A DNA stretch of 32,052 bases from Anaerophilus nitritigenes (lineage in GTDB: Bacteria; Bacillota; Clostridia; Peptostreptococcales; Thermotaleaceae), in assembly GCF_004138215.1 (NCBI RefSeq), contig NZ_RYYS01000005.1, forward strand, positions 1 through 32,052, written 5' to 3'. Shown here piece by piece: positions 7,355 to 16,010 of the stretch (the first letter of the stretch is position 1; each line of letters begins with the position of its first letter). A program made the translations under genes and the position numbers. The notes beneath the pieces are model-generated. The model had not been told where the DNA came from, made no database searches, and saw only the letters and a list, made by a program, of their open reading frames with translations.

Positions 7355-8746
7355 ATGTTAAAAAAGTTTTTAAAAACCATACACAAACATAAAATGTTTC
7401 AAAGAGGAGAGAGCATTGTTGTAGGGGTTTCGGGTGGACCTGATTCTATTTGTCTTCTACATCTTTTGTGGAGTATTCAAAAAGATTATGATTTAAAGCT
7501 TTATGTGGTACATTTGAATCACCAATTTAGAGGAAGTGCGGCAGATGAAGATGCTATATATGTAGAAAAATTTTGTAAGAAGTTGAATATACCTGTTTTT
7601 ATCTATAAAAGAAATGTAGAAGAATATAGTAAGAGAAAAGGAATTACTTTTGAAGAGGGAGGACGAGAAATAAGATATGACCTATTTGAAGAAGTCTTAC
7701 AAAAAACAAAATCTAAAAAGATAGCAATTGCACAAAATATGGATGATCAAGCAGAGACTGTTCTTATGAGAATTATGAGAGGGTCTGGACTTGAAGGATT
7801 GTGTGCTATTTCGTATGTAAGAGATCAAAAAATTATAAGACCTATATTAGATTGTAGTAGATATGAAATAGAAGATTATTGTAACAAAAATAATCTTCAT
7901 CCTAGAATAGACCATACAAACTTAGAAGCGATCTATACAAGAAATAGAATAAGATTAGAGTTAATTCCTTATATAAAAAAATATTTTAACCCAAATATTA
8001 AAGAGACTCTTTCAAGAACAGCTAATATTTTAAGGGAAGATAAAGATTTTATAGAGGATTATCAAAAAAAATTATATCATGAGATAGTAACAAGAAAAGA
8101 GCAAGAGATTTATATTGACAAAATTGTATTTAAAAAACAACATATAGCTATTCAAAAGAGGATATTAAGACGAGCTATATGGCAAATGACAGGAAATTTA
8201 AAAGATATACAGATGAAACACATACAAAGCATTATAAACATTATAGAAAGTGATTCTTTAGGAATAAAAATAGATCTTCCAAGAGGTTTATGGGCTAGAG
8301 TAGAAAAAGAATGTTTAATTTTTTCTATGGAAAAAAAAGAAATAGAAAAGTATTATTTTGAATACAATATAAATATTGGTGAAATACTATATCTTCAAGA
8401 AACAAGGTGTGAAATTTTTTCTTGTGTAATGGATATAAAAGATTTAAAACATATTTCAACGAAAGACCATATGAAATTTTTTGATTATGATAAAATCTGT
8501 GGAAATTTAGTCGTTAGAAATCGAAAGAATGGAGATAGATTCTCTCCTTTAGGAATGAAAGGAAGTAAAAAGTTAAAGAATTTTTTTATTGATGAGAAAA
8601 TACCAAAACAAAAAAGAGAGGATATTCCTCTTATATGTGATCAAAATGAAATTATATGGATTATTGGATATAGAGTCAGTGAAAAATATAAAATCGATAA
8701 AAATACTAAAAAAATTTTAGTAATAAGCTATAAAAAGAAAAAATGA
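7355..8746 (+). CDS. tilS: tRNA(Ile)-lysidine synthase
   Basis: TilS uses ATP and lysine to change cytidine 34 of the CAU-anticodon isoleucine tRNA into lysidine, so that it reads AUA. This is essential and important in an AUA-rich genome such as this one. The PP-loop GVSGGPDS is at about residues 24-31, followed by HLNHQFRG and the RNRIRLELIPY motif typical of the family (about 198-208). The C-terminal TilS domain is seen in RNRKNGDRFSPLGM and the stretch ending GYRVSEKYKI. Length (463 aa) is normal. The ATG has CAGGAG upstream. In Bacillus tilS is followed by hpt and ftsH; here hpt is missing. The 132 bases upstream hold no clear promoter. Confidence 0.96.
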   Translation: MLKKFLKTIHKHKMFQRGESIVVGVSGGPDSICLLHLLWSIQKDYDLKLYVVHLNHQFRGSAADEDAIYVEKFCKKLNIPVFIYKRNVEEYSKRKGITFEEGGREIRYDLFEEVLQKTKSKKIAIAQNMDDQAETVLMRIMRGSGLEGLCAISYVRDQKIIRPILDCSRYEIEDYCNKNNLHPRIDHTNLEAIYTRNRIRLELIPYIKKYFNPNIKETLSRTANILREDKDFIEDYQKKLYHEIVTRKEQEIYIDKIVFKKQHIAIQKRILRRAIWQMTGNLKDIQMKHIQSIINIIESDSLGIKIDLPRGLWARVEKECLIFSMEKKEIEKYYFEYNINIGEILYLQETRCEIFSCVMDIKDLKHISTKDHMKFFDYDKICGNLVVRNRKNGDRFSPLGMKGSKKLKNFFIDEKIPKQKREDIPLICDQNEIIWIIGYRVSEKYKIDKNTKKILVISYKKKK

Positions 8747-8788
8747 AAATTTTTTAAATTTTTAATCATAAGAGAAAGATAGTCTTTG

Positions 8789-8817
8789 TTGTTTTACCAA
8801 AAAAAATATGGTAGAAT
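8789..8817 (+). promoter_or_regulatory. Sigma-A promoter of ftsH
   Basis: TTGTTT (8789-8794) and TAGAAT (8812-8817) are 17 bases apart, with TG at 8809-8810 giving an extended -10 box. Confidence 0.6.
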
Positions 8818-8867
8818 AAAAAGATGTTACATGAAAGGAAATAATCGCATTGAAGGGAGGGCTTTTG

Positions 8868-10736
8868 TTGAAGAAGTTTTTTAGGGGAGCTAGCTTCTAC
8901 ATACTATTATTCATCATTATTATCTCTATTGTGCATTTTTATGGTCAGCCGACACAAGAGAGAGTACCTTTAGGTATGTCTGATTTGGTAATGGAGCTAC
9001 AAAAACAAAATGTTAAAGAAATTTATATTGTTGAGAATTTAGTAAAGGGTGAACTGAAGAGTAATGGTCAGTCCTTTGAAACATATATACCTCCAGTGGT
9101 CCGTTCAGAAATTTTAACAGAAAAGTATTTACTTCCCCAAATGGAAAGTGGAGTTTTAAAAGTTTCAGGAGAACCACCAGCAAAGACACCTTGGTTTTTT
9201 GAAATATTACCATCTATATTTATGGTATTAATATTTGTTGTGTTTTGGTTTGTATTTATGCAACAGTCCCAAGGTGGTGGGAGCAGAGTTATGTCTTTTG
9301 GAAAGAGCAAAGCAAAGCTCCATAAAGAAGATGAAAGAAAAAAAGTTACTTTTAATGATGTGGCAGGCTTAGATGAAGAAAAAGAAGAACTTCAAGAAGT
9401 AGTTGACTTTTTAAAAAATCCTAAAAAATATATGGAGTTAGGAGCAAGGATTCCAAAAGGAATCTTAATGGTAGGACCTCCAGGAACTGGAAAAACCTAC
9501 TTGTCTAGAGCTACTGCAGGAGAAGCAGGAGTACCATTTTTTAGTATTAGTGGTTCTGATTTTGTTGAAATGTTTGTAGGGGTAGGAGCATCTCGTGTAA
9601 GAGACCTTTTTGAACAAGCAAAGAAAAATTCTCCATGTATTGTATTTATTGATGAAATTGATGCAGTAGGAAGAAAAAGAGGAGCAGGTCTTGGTGGAGG
9701 GCATGATGAAAGAGAACAAACTCTAAATCAATTATTAGTTGAAATGGATGGGTTTGGAATCAATGAAGGAATTATTATCATTGCAGCTACCAATAGACCA
9801 GATATATTAGATCCAGCATTACTTAGACCAGGAAGATTTGACAGACAAGTAATGGTAGGAGTACCAGATATTAAGGGAAGAGAAGAAATACTAAAAGTTC
9901 ATTCAAGAAATAAGCCATTAGAAGATGATGTAGATTTGAAAGTATTAGCGAAAAGAACACCAGGATTTACACCTGCTGATATTGAAAATCTTATGAATGA
10001 AGCTGCCCTTTTATCAGCAAGAAAAGATAGAAAGAAAATCAATATGGATACTATAGAAGAAGCTATTACTAAAGTGATTGCAGGTCCAGAGAAAAGAAGT
10101 AGGGTAGTAAGTGATGAAGATCGAAAGCTTACAGCTTTTCATGAAGCAGGTCATGCAGTTGTAGCCAGAATGATTCCACATTCTGATCCGGTCCATCAAG
10201 TAACGATTATTCCTAGAGGGCGAGCAGGTGGATTTACTATGTATTTGCCTAAAGAGGAAAAATCTTATACTACTAAAAGAGAAATGGAAGATAGAATTGT
10301 ACAATTATTAGGTGGTAGGGTAGCAGAAAAACTAGTATTAGATGATATTAGTACAGGAGCAAGCAATGATCTAGAGAGAGCTACAAACATTTCTATGGCT
10401 ATGGTTACTAAGTACGGAATGAGTGATACTTTAGGTTCTGTAAATTATAGCTCTGAAGATGAAGTGTTCTTAGGAAGAGATTTTTCTACCAAGAGAAATT
10501 ACTCTGAAGAAATTGCGTCTAAGATCGATAAAGAAGTGAGAAAGATCATTGATCATGCTTATGAAAGAGCAGAAACGATATTAAATGAAAATATGGATAA
10601 ACTTCATCTTGTAGCAAATAGACTTTTAGAAGTAGAAACATTAAATGCAGAGGAATTTGAAAAATTATTTACAGGAGAAGTAGATTTAGAAAAAATACAA
10701 GATCAAAATGATTCAATAGACTTAGATAAGGAATAG
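8868..10736 (+). CDS. ftsH: ATP-dependent zinc metalloprotease FtsH
   Basis: This membrane AAA+ protease degrades misfolded membrane and regulatory proteins. Two membrane segments (about 8-25 and 113-132) flank a small outer domain. The AAA domain has Walker A GPPGTGKT (203-210), Walker [10 protein letters not shown] (257-265), the pore motif [10 protein letters not shown] (about 232-241) and the second region of homology [21 protein letters not shown]. The zinc site HEAGH is at 425-429, and the third ligand lies in [11 protein letters not shown]. The TTG at 8868 is chosen because GGGAGG lies seven bases before it and the protein then begins [11 protein letters not shown], typical of clostridial FtsH. 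A TTG at 8850 is the alternative. Length (622 aa) is normal. Confidence 0.97.
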   Translation: MKKFFRGASFYILLFIIIISIVHFYGQPTQERVPLGMSDLVMELQKQNVKEIYIVENLVKGELKSNGQSFETYIPPVVRSEILTEKYLLPQMESGVLKVSGEPPAKTPWFFEILPSIFMVLIFVVFWFVFMQQSQGGGSRVMSFGKSKAKLHKEDERKKVTFNDVAGLDEEKEELQEVVDFLKNPKKYMELGARIPKGILMVGPPGTGKTYLSRATAGEAGVPFFSISGSDFVEMFVGVGASRVRDLFEQAKKNSPCIVFIDEIDAVGRKRGAGLGGGHDEREQTLNQLLVEMDGFGINEGIIIIAATNRPDILDPALLRPGRFDRQVMVGVPDIKGREEILKVHSRNKPLEDDVDLKVLAKRTPGFTPADIENLMNEAALLSARKDRKKINMDTIEEAITKVIAGPEKRSRVVSDEDRKLTAFHEAGHAVVARMIPHSDPVHQVTIIPRGRAGGFTMYLPKEEKSYTTKREMEDRIVQLLGGRVAEKLVLDDISTGASNDLERATNISMAMVTKYGMSDTLGSVNYSSEDEVFLGRDFSTKRNYSEEIASKIDKEVRKIIDHAYERAETILNENMDKLHLVANRLLEVETLNAEEFEKLFTGEVDLEKIQDQNDSIDLDKE

Positions 10737-10737
10737 T

Positions 10738-10774
10738 AAAAAACCCCCTTTTGTACATGAAAAGGGGGTTTTTT
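10738..10774 (+). terminator. Strong terminator after ftsH
   Basis: CCCCCTTTT (10744-10752) pairs with AAAAGGGGG (10760-10768), extended by A/T pairs and followed by a T-run. It closes the conserved spoIIE-ftsH region just before the metabolic block. Confidence 0.93.
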
Positions 10775-10864
10775 AGAAATAGAATAAGATAAAAAATAAT
10801 GAAGAATATATGAAAATTTCCTAGGAAATACTTATATATTAGCAAAGAATTTTTAAAATTGTTG

Positions 10865-10870
10865 TATAAT
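10865..10870 (+). promoter_or_regulatory. Probable -10 box of the malic enzyme gene
   Basis: A perfect TATAAT lies 32 bases before the ATG. No good -35 box is seen at 16-18 bases upstream (the sequence there is AGCAAAG), so the strength or need for an activator is unclear. Confidence 0.4.
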
Positions 10871-10902
10871 GAAAGTAGAAAAGAATAAGGAGGGTATAAT
10901 CT

Positions 10903-12078
10903 ATGGCAGATTATAATGAAATGGCACTAAAACTCCATAAAGAAAACAAGGGTAAAATTACAATTGAAAGTAAAATTCCTGTAAAAAATAAAGATGATCT
11001 TTCTACTGCCTATACTCCTGGAGTGGCAGAGCCTTGTAAAAAAATTTATAAGAATAAAGAAGATGTGTATACATATACAGCAAAAGGAAATATGGTAGCT
11101 GTTGTAAGTGATGGAACTGCTGTATTGGGACTGGGAGATATAGGACCTTATGCAGCAATTCCTGTTATGGAAGGAAAAGCAGTGCTTTTCAAAGAATTTG
11201 CTGGAGTGGATGCTTTTCCTATTTGCTTAAATACTAAAGATGAAGAAGAAATTATAAAGACCATAAAGTTTATGGAGCCTATGTTTGGAGGAATTAATTT
11301 AGAAGATATTGCAGCACCTAGATGTTTTGAAATAGAAAGACGACTTCAAGAAGAATTAGATATTCCTGTATTTCATGATGATCAACATGGAACTGCTATT
11401 GTATGTTTAGCAGCTTTAATTAATGCTTTAAAACTTGCAGATAAAAAAATAGAAGATACAGAAGTAGTTATCAATGGACCAGGATCAGCAGGTATTGCAA
11501 TCGGAAAGATTCTTTTGCAAGCAGGAGTGAAGGATATTATATTTTGTAATAGAGAAGGTGCTATTTATGAAGGAATACAAGGACTGAATTGGGCACAAGA
11601 AGAAATCTCAAAAGTAACCAATAAGAAAAAACAAAAAGGAACTTTAAAAGATATAATAAAGGATAAAGATGTATTTATAGGAGTATCTGCTCCAAATGTA
11701 TTAACAAAAGAGATGGTATCTTCTATGAATAAAAAAGCTATTATATTTGCGATGGCAAATCCTACTCCTGAAATTATGCCTGATGAGGCTAAAGAAGCTG
11801 GAGCTTTTATTGTAGGGACAGGAAGATCTGACTTTCCAAATCAAATTAATAATGTACTTGCTTTTCCTGGTATATTTAAAGGAGCATTGGCTATTAGAGC
11901 AAAAAAAATTACAGATTATATGAAGTTACAAGCAGCTTATGCAATTGCTAATGTTTTAGGAGATGAGGAATTAAGAGTAGATCAAATTATTCCAAACCCT
12001 TTTGATGAAAAGGTAGCGCAAGCTGTATCAGATGCAGTAATGAAAGCTGCTAAAGAAGAAGGAATGACAAGTAAATAA
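10903..12078 (+). CDS. NAD(P)-dependent malic enzyme (malate -> pyruvate + CO2)
   Basis: This enzyme oxidatively decarboxylates L-malate to pyruvate in the cytoplasm. The 391 aa match the short bacterial class (similar to B. subtilis YtsJ and the N-terminal part of E. coli MaeB). Catalytic Tyr is in AYTPGVAEPCK (Y37) and catalytic Lys in GKAVLFK (K92). Metal ligands are in NLEDIAAPR (E134, D135) and FHDDQHGTA (D160). The nucleotide-binding loop GPGSAG is at 192-197. Cofactor preference cannot be read with confidence. The gene has an AAGGAGG site and its own terminator, and stands alone between ftsH and the two-component pair. It may supply pyruvate and reducing power when C4-dicarboxylates are used. 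Confidence 0.95.
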   Translation: MADYNEMALKLHKENKGKITIESKIPVKNKDDLSTAYTPGVAEPCKKIYKNKEDVYTYTAKGNMVAVVSDGTAVLGLGDIGPYAAIPVMEGKAVLFKEFAGVDAFPICLNTKDEEEIIKTIKFMEPMFGGINLEDIAAPRCFEIERRLQEELDIPVFHDDQHGTAIVCLAALINALKLADKKIEDTEVVINGPGSAGIAIGKILLQAGVKDIIFCNREGAIYEGIQGLNWAQEEISKVTNKKKQKGTLKDIIKDKDVFIGVSAPNVLTKEMVSSMNKKAIIFAMANPTPEIMPDEAKEAGAFIVGTGRSDFPNQINNVLAFPGIFKGALAIRAKKITDYMKLQAAYAIANVLGDEELRVDQIIPNPFDEKVAQAVSDAVMKAAKEEGMTSK

Positions 12079-12099
12079 AAAAGCCCTAAGGGCTTTTTT
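12078..12099 (+). terminator. Terminator after malic enzyme
   Basis: AAAAGCCC (12079-12086) and GGGCTTTT (12090-12097) form a stem with a 3-base loop, followed by more Ts. Confidence 0.93.
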
Positions 12100-12225
12100 A
12101 TTTACTGTTGAGCAATTTTCAGGAGAATATAAGGGATTTTAAATATATTTTGTTCTAAAATAGTAAAAGGAATTTTTACCAATCTATAGAATTGAATAAA
12201 TAGTATTTGTATAGGAGTGAATTTA

Positions 12226-14400
12226 GTGAAAAGTTTAAAAGTAAAGATACCGATACTGATTATTTTACTAGTTATATTTACTATTTTAGCAAGCAGTTAT
12301 GCATCCTATGAAATATTCTCAAATCAAATAAGAACAAACATTATAAATGAAAATGAAAGAATTGGAAATATGATTTCAGATCAAGTGAATCAATATTTAT
12401 TAGATGCACAAAACACAATAGAATATGTAGCTAAGAATGCTTCGACAGAGAGTATTGAAAATATTAAAAAAGATATTAAAAAAGTTTATAGTAGTTACAG
12501 ATGGATGGATGTTATGTTTTTTATGAATTCTGATGGAAAAATTATATATAGTATTCCTCATAACGATATTATTTATCATAGAGATTATTTAGATAGAGAA
12601 TATTATACATATATTAAAAAATATAAAAAAACATATATTAGTAAAGTGTTTACAAGCAGTATTTTGAATAAACCCCATATTATAATTGTATCACCTGTAT
12701 TTAGAGATTATAGTACAACTATTAAAGGAATTGTAGGGGGAGGAGTTCCTTTAGAATCTATTCAAAGAATTATATATAAAACGCAAAAATCTTATGAAGG
12801 AAGAATTTATGTAATTGACAAAGATATAAAAATATTAGTAAGTTCAGAACCCAAAGATATAGGACAAAAAATATTTTTGGATAAAAAGATTCAAATGAAT
12901 AACAAAGAATACACTGTAGATGAAATTATAAAAAATAATATAAAAGGAATAGGAAAATATCAAAAAGAATCTCATATAGTCCATATATCTTTTCATCATA
13001 TTGAAAATTACGAAGGGGTAGTAGTAGTAGAAAGAGATGAAGCTTATATTGGAAAGGAAATACAGCGTATTCAAAAAGAATTAATTATCTGGATTACTAT
13101 GATTATGGTTATAGCTTTAATACTTAGTTTATTCATTGCATATACTATTACAAAACCTATTGAAAAATTAGTTGTATATACAAGAAAAATAAGTAAAGAC
13201 ATCAAACAAGGGATCAAAGGATTTCAAGTTACAAAAAAGAATGAGATAGGAGAATTAGAGATTTCATTTTATAAAATGAGCAAGGAATTGAATAAAAAGA
13301 TAGAGGACTTAAAGAGACTTCATAAAAAAGAAGAAGACACCAAAAAATATTTGAATAATATCTTAAAAAGTGCAGGAACTGGTGTTATTGTTATTAATGA
13401 GGAAAAACAAATTGTAATTTTTAATAAAACTGCTGAAGAAATTACAGGAGTAGATGATATAAATATAATCGGCCAAAAAATAGAAAAATTAGTTTCAGTT
13501 TTAGAATTTCCTGAAGAATTATGGAGTATTTATGAAAAAGAGCAAAATAAAATTATAGAAAAAGAATATAAAATCAAAAACAGTAAGAAAGAAGAGATAT
13601 TTATAAGTATGATCGTTTCATCTGTATATAATGATGATGGACAGAGCATAGGTATAGTATGCTTGATGAAAGATTTAACTCATATAAAAAGGTTAGAAGA
13701 TCAATTAAGAAGAGAAGACAAATTAAAAACTATAGGAGAACTATCAGCTTCTATTATTCATGAAATAGGAAATCCTTTAGCAGGAATGACAAATCTTTTA
13801 GAAGTATTAAAAGATAATATGGATCATAAAGACATAAGAGAAGAAATCATATATACTTTAATAGAGGAAGTAGGTATGCTTAACAATATTGTAATTAATT
13901 ATTTGGATTTTACAAGAATGTATAGTGATAAGAAAGTATATATAAACATATTACATATTATACAAAGTGCTTTAAATATATTAAAAACAGAAATTAGATA
14001 TAAACATATTCGAATAATGAAAAAATTTCCATCTCAGGTTCCTCTGATTAAAGTATCTCCATCTACTATGAGACAAGCTATAGTAAATATAATTAAAAAT
14101 GGGATACAAGCTGTTGATAATTATGGCATTATTCAGATTGAAGTACAAAAGATAGACATTAATAAGGTTATGATTTTAATTATAGATAATGGAATAGGAA
14201 TAGATGAAAATATATTAGATAAAATATTTAATCCATTTTTCACCACAAAAGAAGATGGAACAGGGTTAGGTCTTTCTATTGTTCATAAAATTATTAAAGA
14301 TAATCAAGGACATATTTCTGTAAAGAGTAAAAAAAATAAAGGAACAGAATTTATATTGACCTTTGAAGGAGGAGATCCAGATGAAGGTACTTATTATTGA
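12226..14400 (+). CDS. Membrane sensor histidine kinase (Cache-like sensor, HAMP, PAS; DctB/NtrB-like)
   Basis: This sensor has 724 aa. Membrane segment 1 is at about 8-26, and an outer sensor region at about 35-283 with the dCache-like stretch from YRWMDVMFFMNSDG to HIIIVSPVF. Membrane segment 2 is at about 286-308 and is followed by HAMP (about 309-365). A PAS domain lies at about 373-490. The phosphoacceptor helix has H512 in SIIHEIGNPLAG, and the ATPase domain has the N-box (IIKNGIQAV), DNGIGID and TGLGLSIV. The GTG at 12226 has AGGAG eight bases upstream; the GTG at 12217 overlaps that site. It overlaps the sigma-54 activator gene by 20 bases. The layout resembles DctB-type dicarboxylate sensors; the ligand is inferred from the downstream genes. 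Confidence 0.9.
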   Translation: MKSLKVKIPILIILLVIFTILASSYASYEIFSNQIRTNIINENERIGNMISDQVNQYLLDAQNTIEYVAKNASTESIENIKKDIKKVYSSYRWMDVMFFMNSDGKIIYSIPHNDIIYHRDYLDREYYTYIKKYKKTYISKVFTSSILNKPHIIIVSPVFRDYSTTIKGIVGGGVPLESIQRIIYKTQKSYEGRIYVIDKDIKILVSSEPKDIGQKIFLDKKIQMNNKEYTVDEIIKNNIKGIGKYQKESHIVHISFHHIENYEGVVVVERDEAYIGKEIQRIQKELIIWITMIMVIALILSLFIAYTITKPIEKLVVYTRKISKDIKQGIKGFQVTKKNEIGELEISFYKMSKELNKKIEDLKRLHKKEEDTKKYLNNILKSAGTGVIVINEEKQIVIFNKTAEEITGVDDINIIGQKIEKLVSVLEFPEELWSIYEKEQNKIIEKEYKIKNSKKEEIFISMIVSSVYNDDGQSIGIVCLMKDLTHIKRLEDQLRREDKLKTIGELSASIIHEIGNPLAGMTNLLEVLKDNMDHKDIREEIIYTLIEEVGMLNNIVINYLDFTRMYSDKKVYINILHIIQSALNILKTEIRYKHIRIMKKFPSQVPLIKVSPSTMRQAIVNIIKNGIQAVDNYGIIQIEVQKIDINKVMILIIDNGIGIDENILDKIFNPFFTTKEDGTGLGLSIVHKIIKDNQGHISVKSKKNKGTEFILTFEGGDPDEGTYY

Positions 14401-15709
14401 TGATGAAAAAAGTATAAGATTGTCTTTAAAAGTGGGAATTGAAACAACAGGAATAACAATTTTTACTGCTGCTTCAGGGGAAGAGGGAATAGAAATTTTT
14501 AATAAGGAAAGACCTCGTCTATGCATTATAGATATTAATTTACCTGGAGTCAGTGGAATAGAAGTATTAAGAAAAATTCGAAAAAAAGATAAAGAATGTA
14601 TAATTATTATGATTACATATATTAGTGAAGTAAAACTTGCAGTGGAGGCTATGAAATTAGGAGCAAATGATTATTTTACAAAACCTTTTCATATTAAAGA
14701 ATTAAAAGAAACTATAGAGAAAAATATAAAATACATAGAAAAAATAAGAAGAATACCTAATAAAGAAAAAAATGAAATGCAAATTATAGGTGAGAGTGAA
14801 TGGATTGAATATATTAAACAAATTACTTATAAAGTTGGAAATATACATTATGATACTTTTATTTTTATTCAGGGAGAAAGTGGTACAGGAAAAGATGTTA
14901 TTGCAAAGGCTATTCATTTCAATGGAATACGTAAAAATAAGCCTTATGTAGCATTAAACTGTGCTGCTATTCCTAAAAATTTGCAGGAAAGTGAATTGTT
15001 TGGATATGAAAAAGGAGCTTTTTCAGGTGCAATAACTCAAAAAAAAGGACTTATAGAAGAAGCCAATGAGGGTACTTTATTTCTAGATGAAATAGGAGAT
15101 ATGGATATTTTACTTCAGGCAAAACTCTTAAGAGTTTTACAAGAAAAAAAATTTAGAAGAATAGGAGGAGTAAAAGAAATTGGATTTCGTGCAAATGTGA
15201 TTTCGGCAACGAATAAAGAAATCATAAAAGAGATAAAAAACAATAATTTTAGAGAAGATTTGTATTATCGGTTAAATGTAATTCCTATTCATACAAAACC
15301 TTTAAGAGAAAGGAAAAAAGATATTCCAGTTTTATTAGAATTTTTTATAAGACAATATAATAAAGAATTAAATAAAAACATAAAAGGAATGACAAAAGAA
15401 GCTTTGGAAATTGCAAAAAACTATGATTGGAGAGGAAATGTAAGAGAGTTAAAAAATCTTGTAGAAAGAGTAATGATTTTTAAAGAAGATGAATGGGTTG
15501 ATGTAGAGGATTTGCCACAAAATATTATTAGTTATGAAGTCGAAAACCCTAATGATTCTTTAAATATGAATCTTGAAAATGTTGAAATGGAAGCAATTCA
15601 TGCTGTATTAAGAAAAAATGAATGGAATATTACTAAAACAGCAGAAATTTTAGGGATATCTCGTGTGACGTTAAGAAGAAAAATTGAAAAATATAGTATT
15701 AATAAATAG
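14381..15709 (+). CDS. Sigma-54-dependent response regulator (NtrC/DctD family)
   Basis: This is an enhancer-binding protein that activates sigma-54 RNA polymerase when phosphorylated. The receiver domain is at 1-115, with phospho-acceptor D51 in CIIDINLPG and the conserved Lys in FTKPF. The AAA+ domain spans about 135-365, with Walker A GESGTGK (165-171), the sigma-54 contact loop GAFSGA (212-217; the usual form is GAFTGA), and Walker B TLFLDEIGD. A Fis-type helix-turn-helix is at the C-terminus (about 405-440, TKTAEILGISRVTLRRKI). The ATG at 14381 has AGGAGG upstream; an in-frame ATG at 14363 precedes that site. It shares an operon with the kinase and directly precedes a sigma-54 promoter, its likely target. 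Confidence 0.95.
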   Translation: MKVLIIDDEKSIRLSLKVGIETTGITIFTAASGEEGIEIFNKERPRLCIIDINLPGVSGIEVLRKIRKKDKECIIIMITYISEVKLAVEAMKLGANDYFTKPFHIKELKETIEKNIKYIEKIRRIPNKEKNEMQIIGESEWIEYIKQITYKVGNIHYDTFIFIQGESGTGKDVIAKAIHFNGIRKNKPYVALNCAAIPKNLQESELFGYEKGAFSGAITQKKGLIEEANEGTLFLDEIGDMDILLQAKLLRVLQEKKFRRIGGVKEIGFRANVISATNKEIIKEIKNNNFREDLYYRLNVIPIHTKPLRERKKDIPVLLEFFIRQYNKELNKNIKGMTKEALEIAKNYDWRGNVRELKNLVERVMIFKEDEWVDVEDLPQNIISYEVENPNDSLNMNLENVEMEAIHAVLRKNEWNITKTAEILGISRVTLRRKIEKYSINK

Positions 15710-15722
15710 GTGGTAAATTTTG

Positions 15723-15758
15723 AAACAAAGGTGATAAATTATTTATCACCTTTGTTTT
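15723..15758 (+). terminator. Terminator of the two-component operon
   Basis: A perfect 16-bp stem (15723-15738 with 15742-15757) has a 3-base loop. The stem contains AAAGGTGATAAA and ends in TTTGTTTTA. It separates the regulator pair from the sigma-54 promoter. Confidence 0.85.
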
Positions 15759-15780
15759 ATTATGTAGAAAAAAATATATA

Positions 15781-15812
15781 AATTATTTAAAGTAAAAAAA
15801 TATTAAATAATT
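15781..15812 (+). promoter_or_regulatory. Inverted repeat upstream of the sigma-54 promoter (possible activator site)
   Basis: AATTATTTAA (15781-15790) and TTAAATAATT (15803-15812) are perfect inverted copies separated by 12 bases. They are centred about 105 bases before the predicted transcription start, where sigma-54 activators usually bind. Because the region is almost all A and T, chance is a real alternative. The rest of the 15759-15875 stretch shows nothing else I can support. Confidence 0.35.
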
Positions 15813-15875
15813 AAGTAAAAGAAATATACTGCAAGATAATAAAAAATATTTTATTTATTTAGAATATTTTTAAAA

Positions 15876-15891
15876 TGGCATGAAAATTGCT
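15876..15891 (+). promoter_or_regulatory. Sigma-54 (-24/-12) promoter of the transporter/methylmalonyl operon
   Basis: TGGCAT-GAAAA-TTGCT fits the sigma-54 consensus TGGCAC-N5-TTGCW with one mismatch. GG (15877-15878) and GC (15889-15890) are exactly 10 bases apart, as required. The predicted start is near 15902, giving a leader of about 110 bases before the transporter ATG. It lies directly after the gene for a sigma-54 activator. Confidence 0.85.
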
Positions 15892-16010
15892 AATATAAAT
15901 TAATACAATTAAAAAATATGAACATAATGAATTTGGACTATATAAAAAATCTCTAAAAGAGAGGAGAAGGATAAAAATAAATTATATAAAAAAAAGAAGG
16001 AGGTAGGTAT

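Noticed and set aside
10903-12078. Malic enzyme as the first gene of the sigma-54 system
   Set aside because: It has its own -10 box and terminator and lies upstream of the regulator pair; no -24/-12 site precedes it.
14381-15709. Defective activator because of GAFSGA instead of GAFTGA
   Set aside because: Ser for Thr is a mild change compatible with sigma-54 contact, and all other catalytic motifs are intact.
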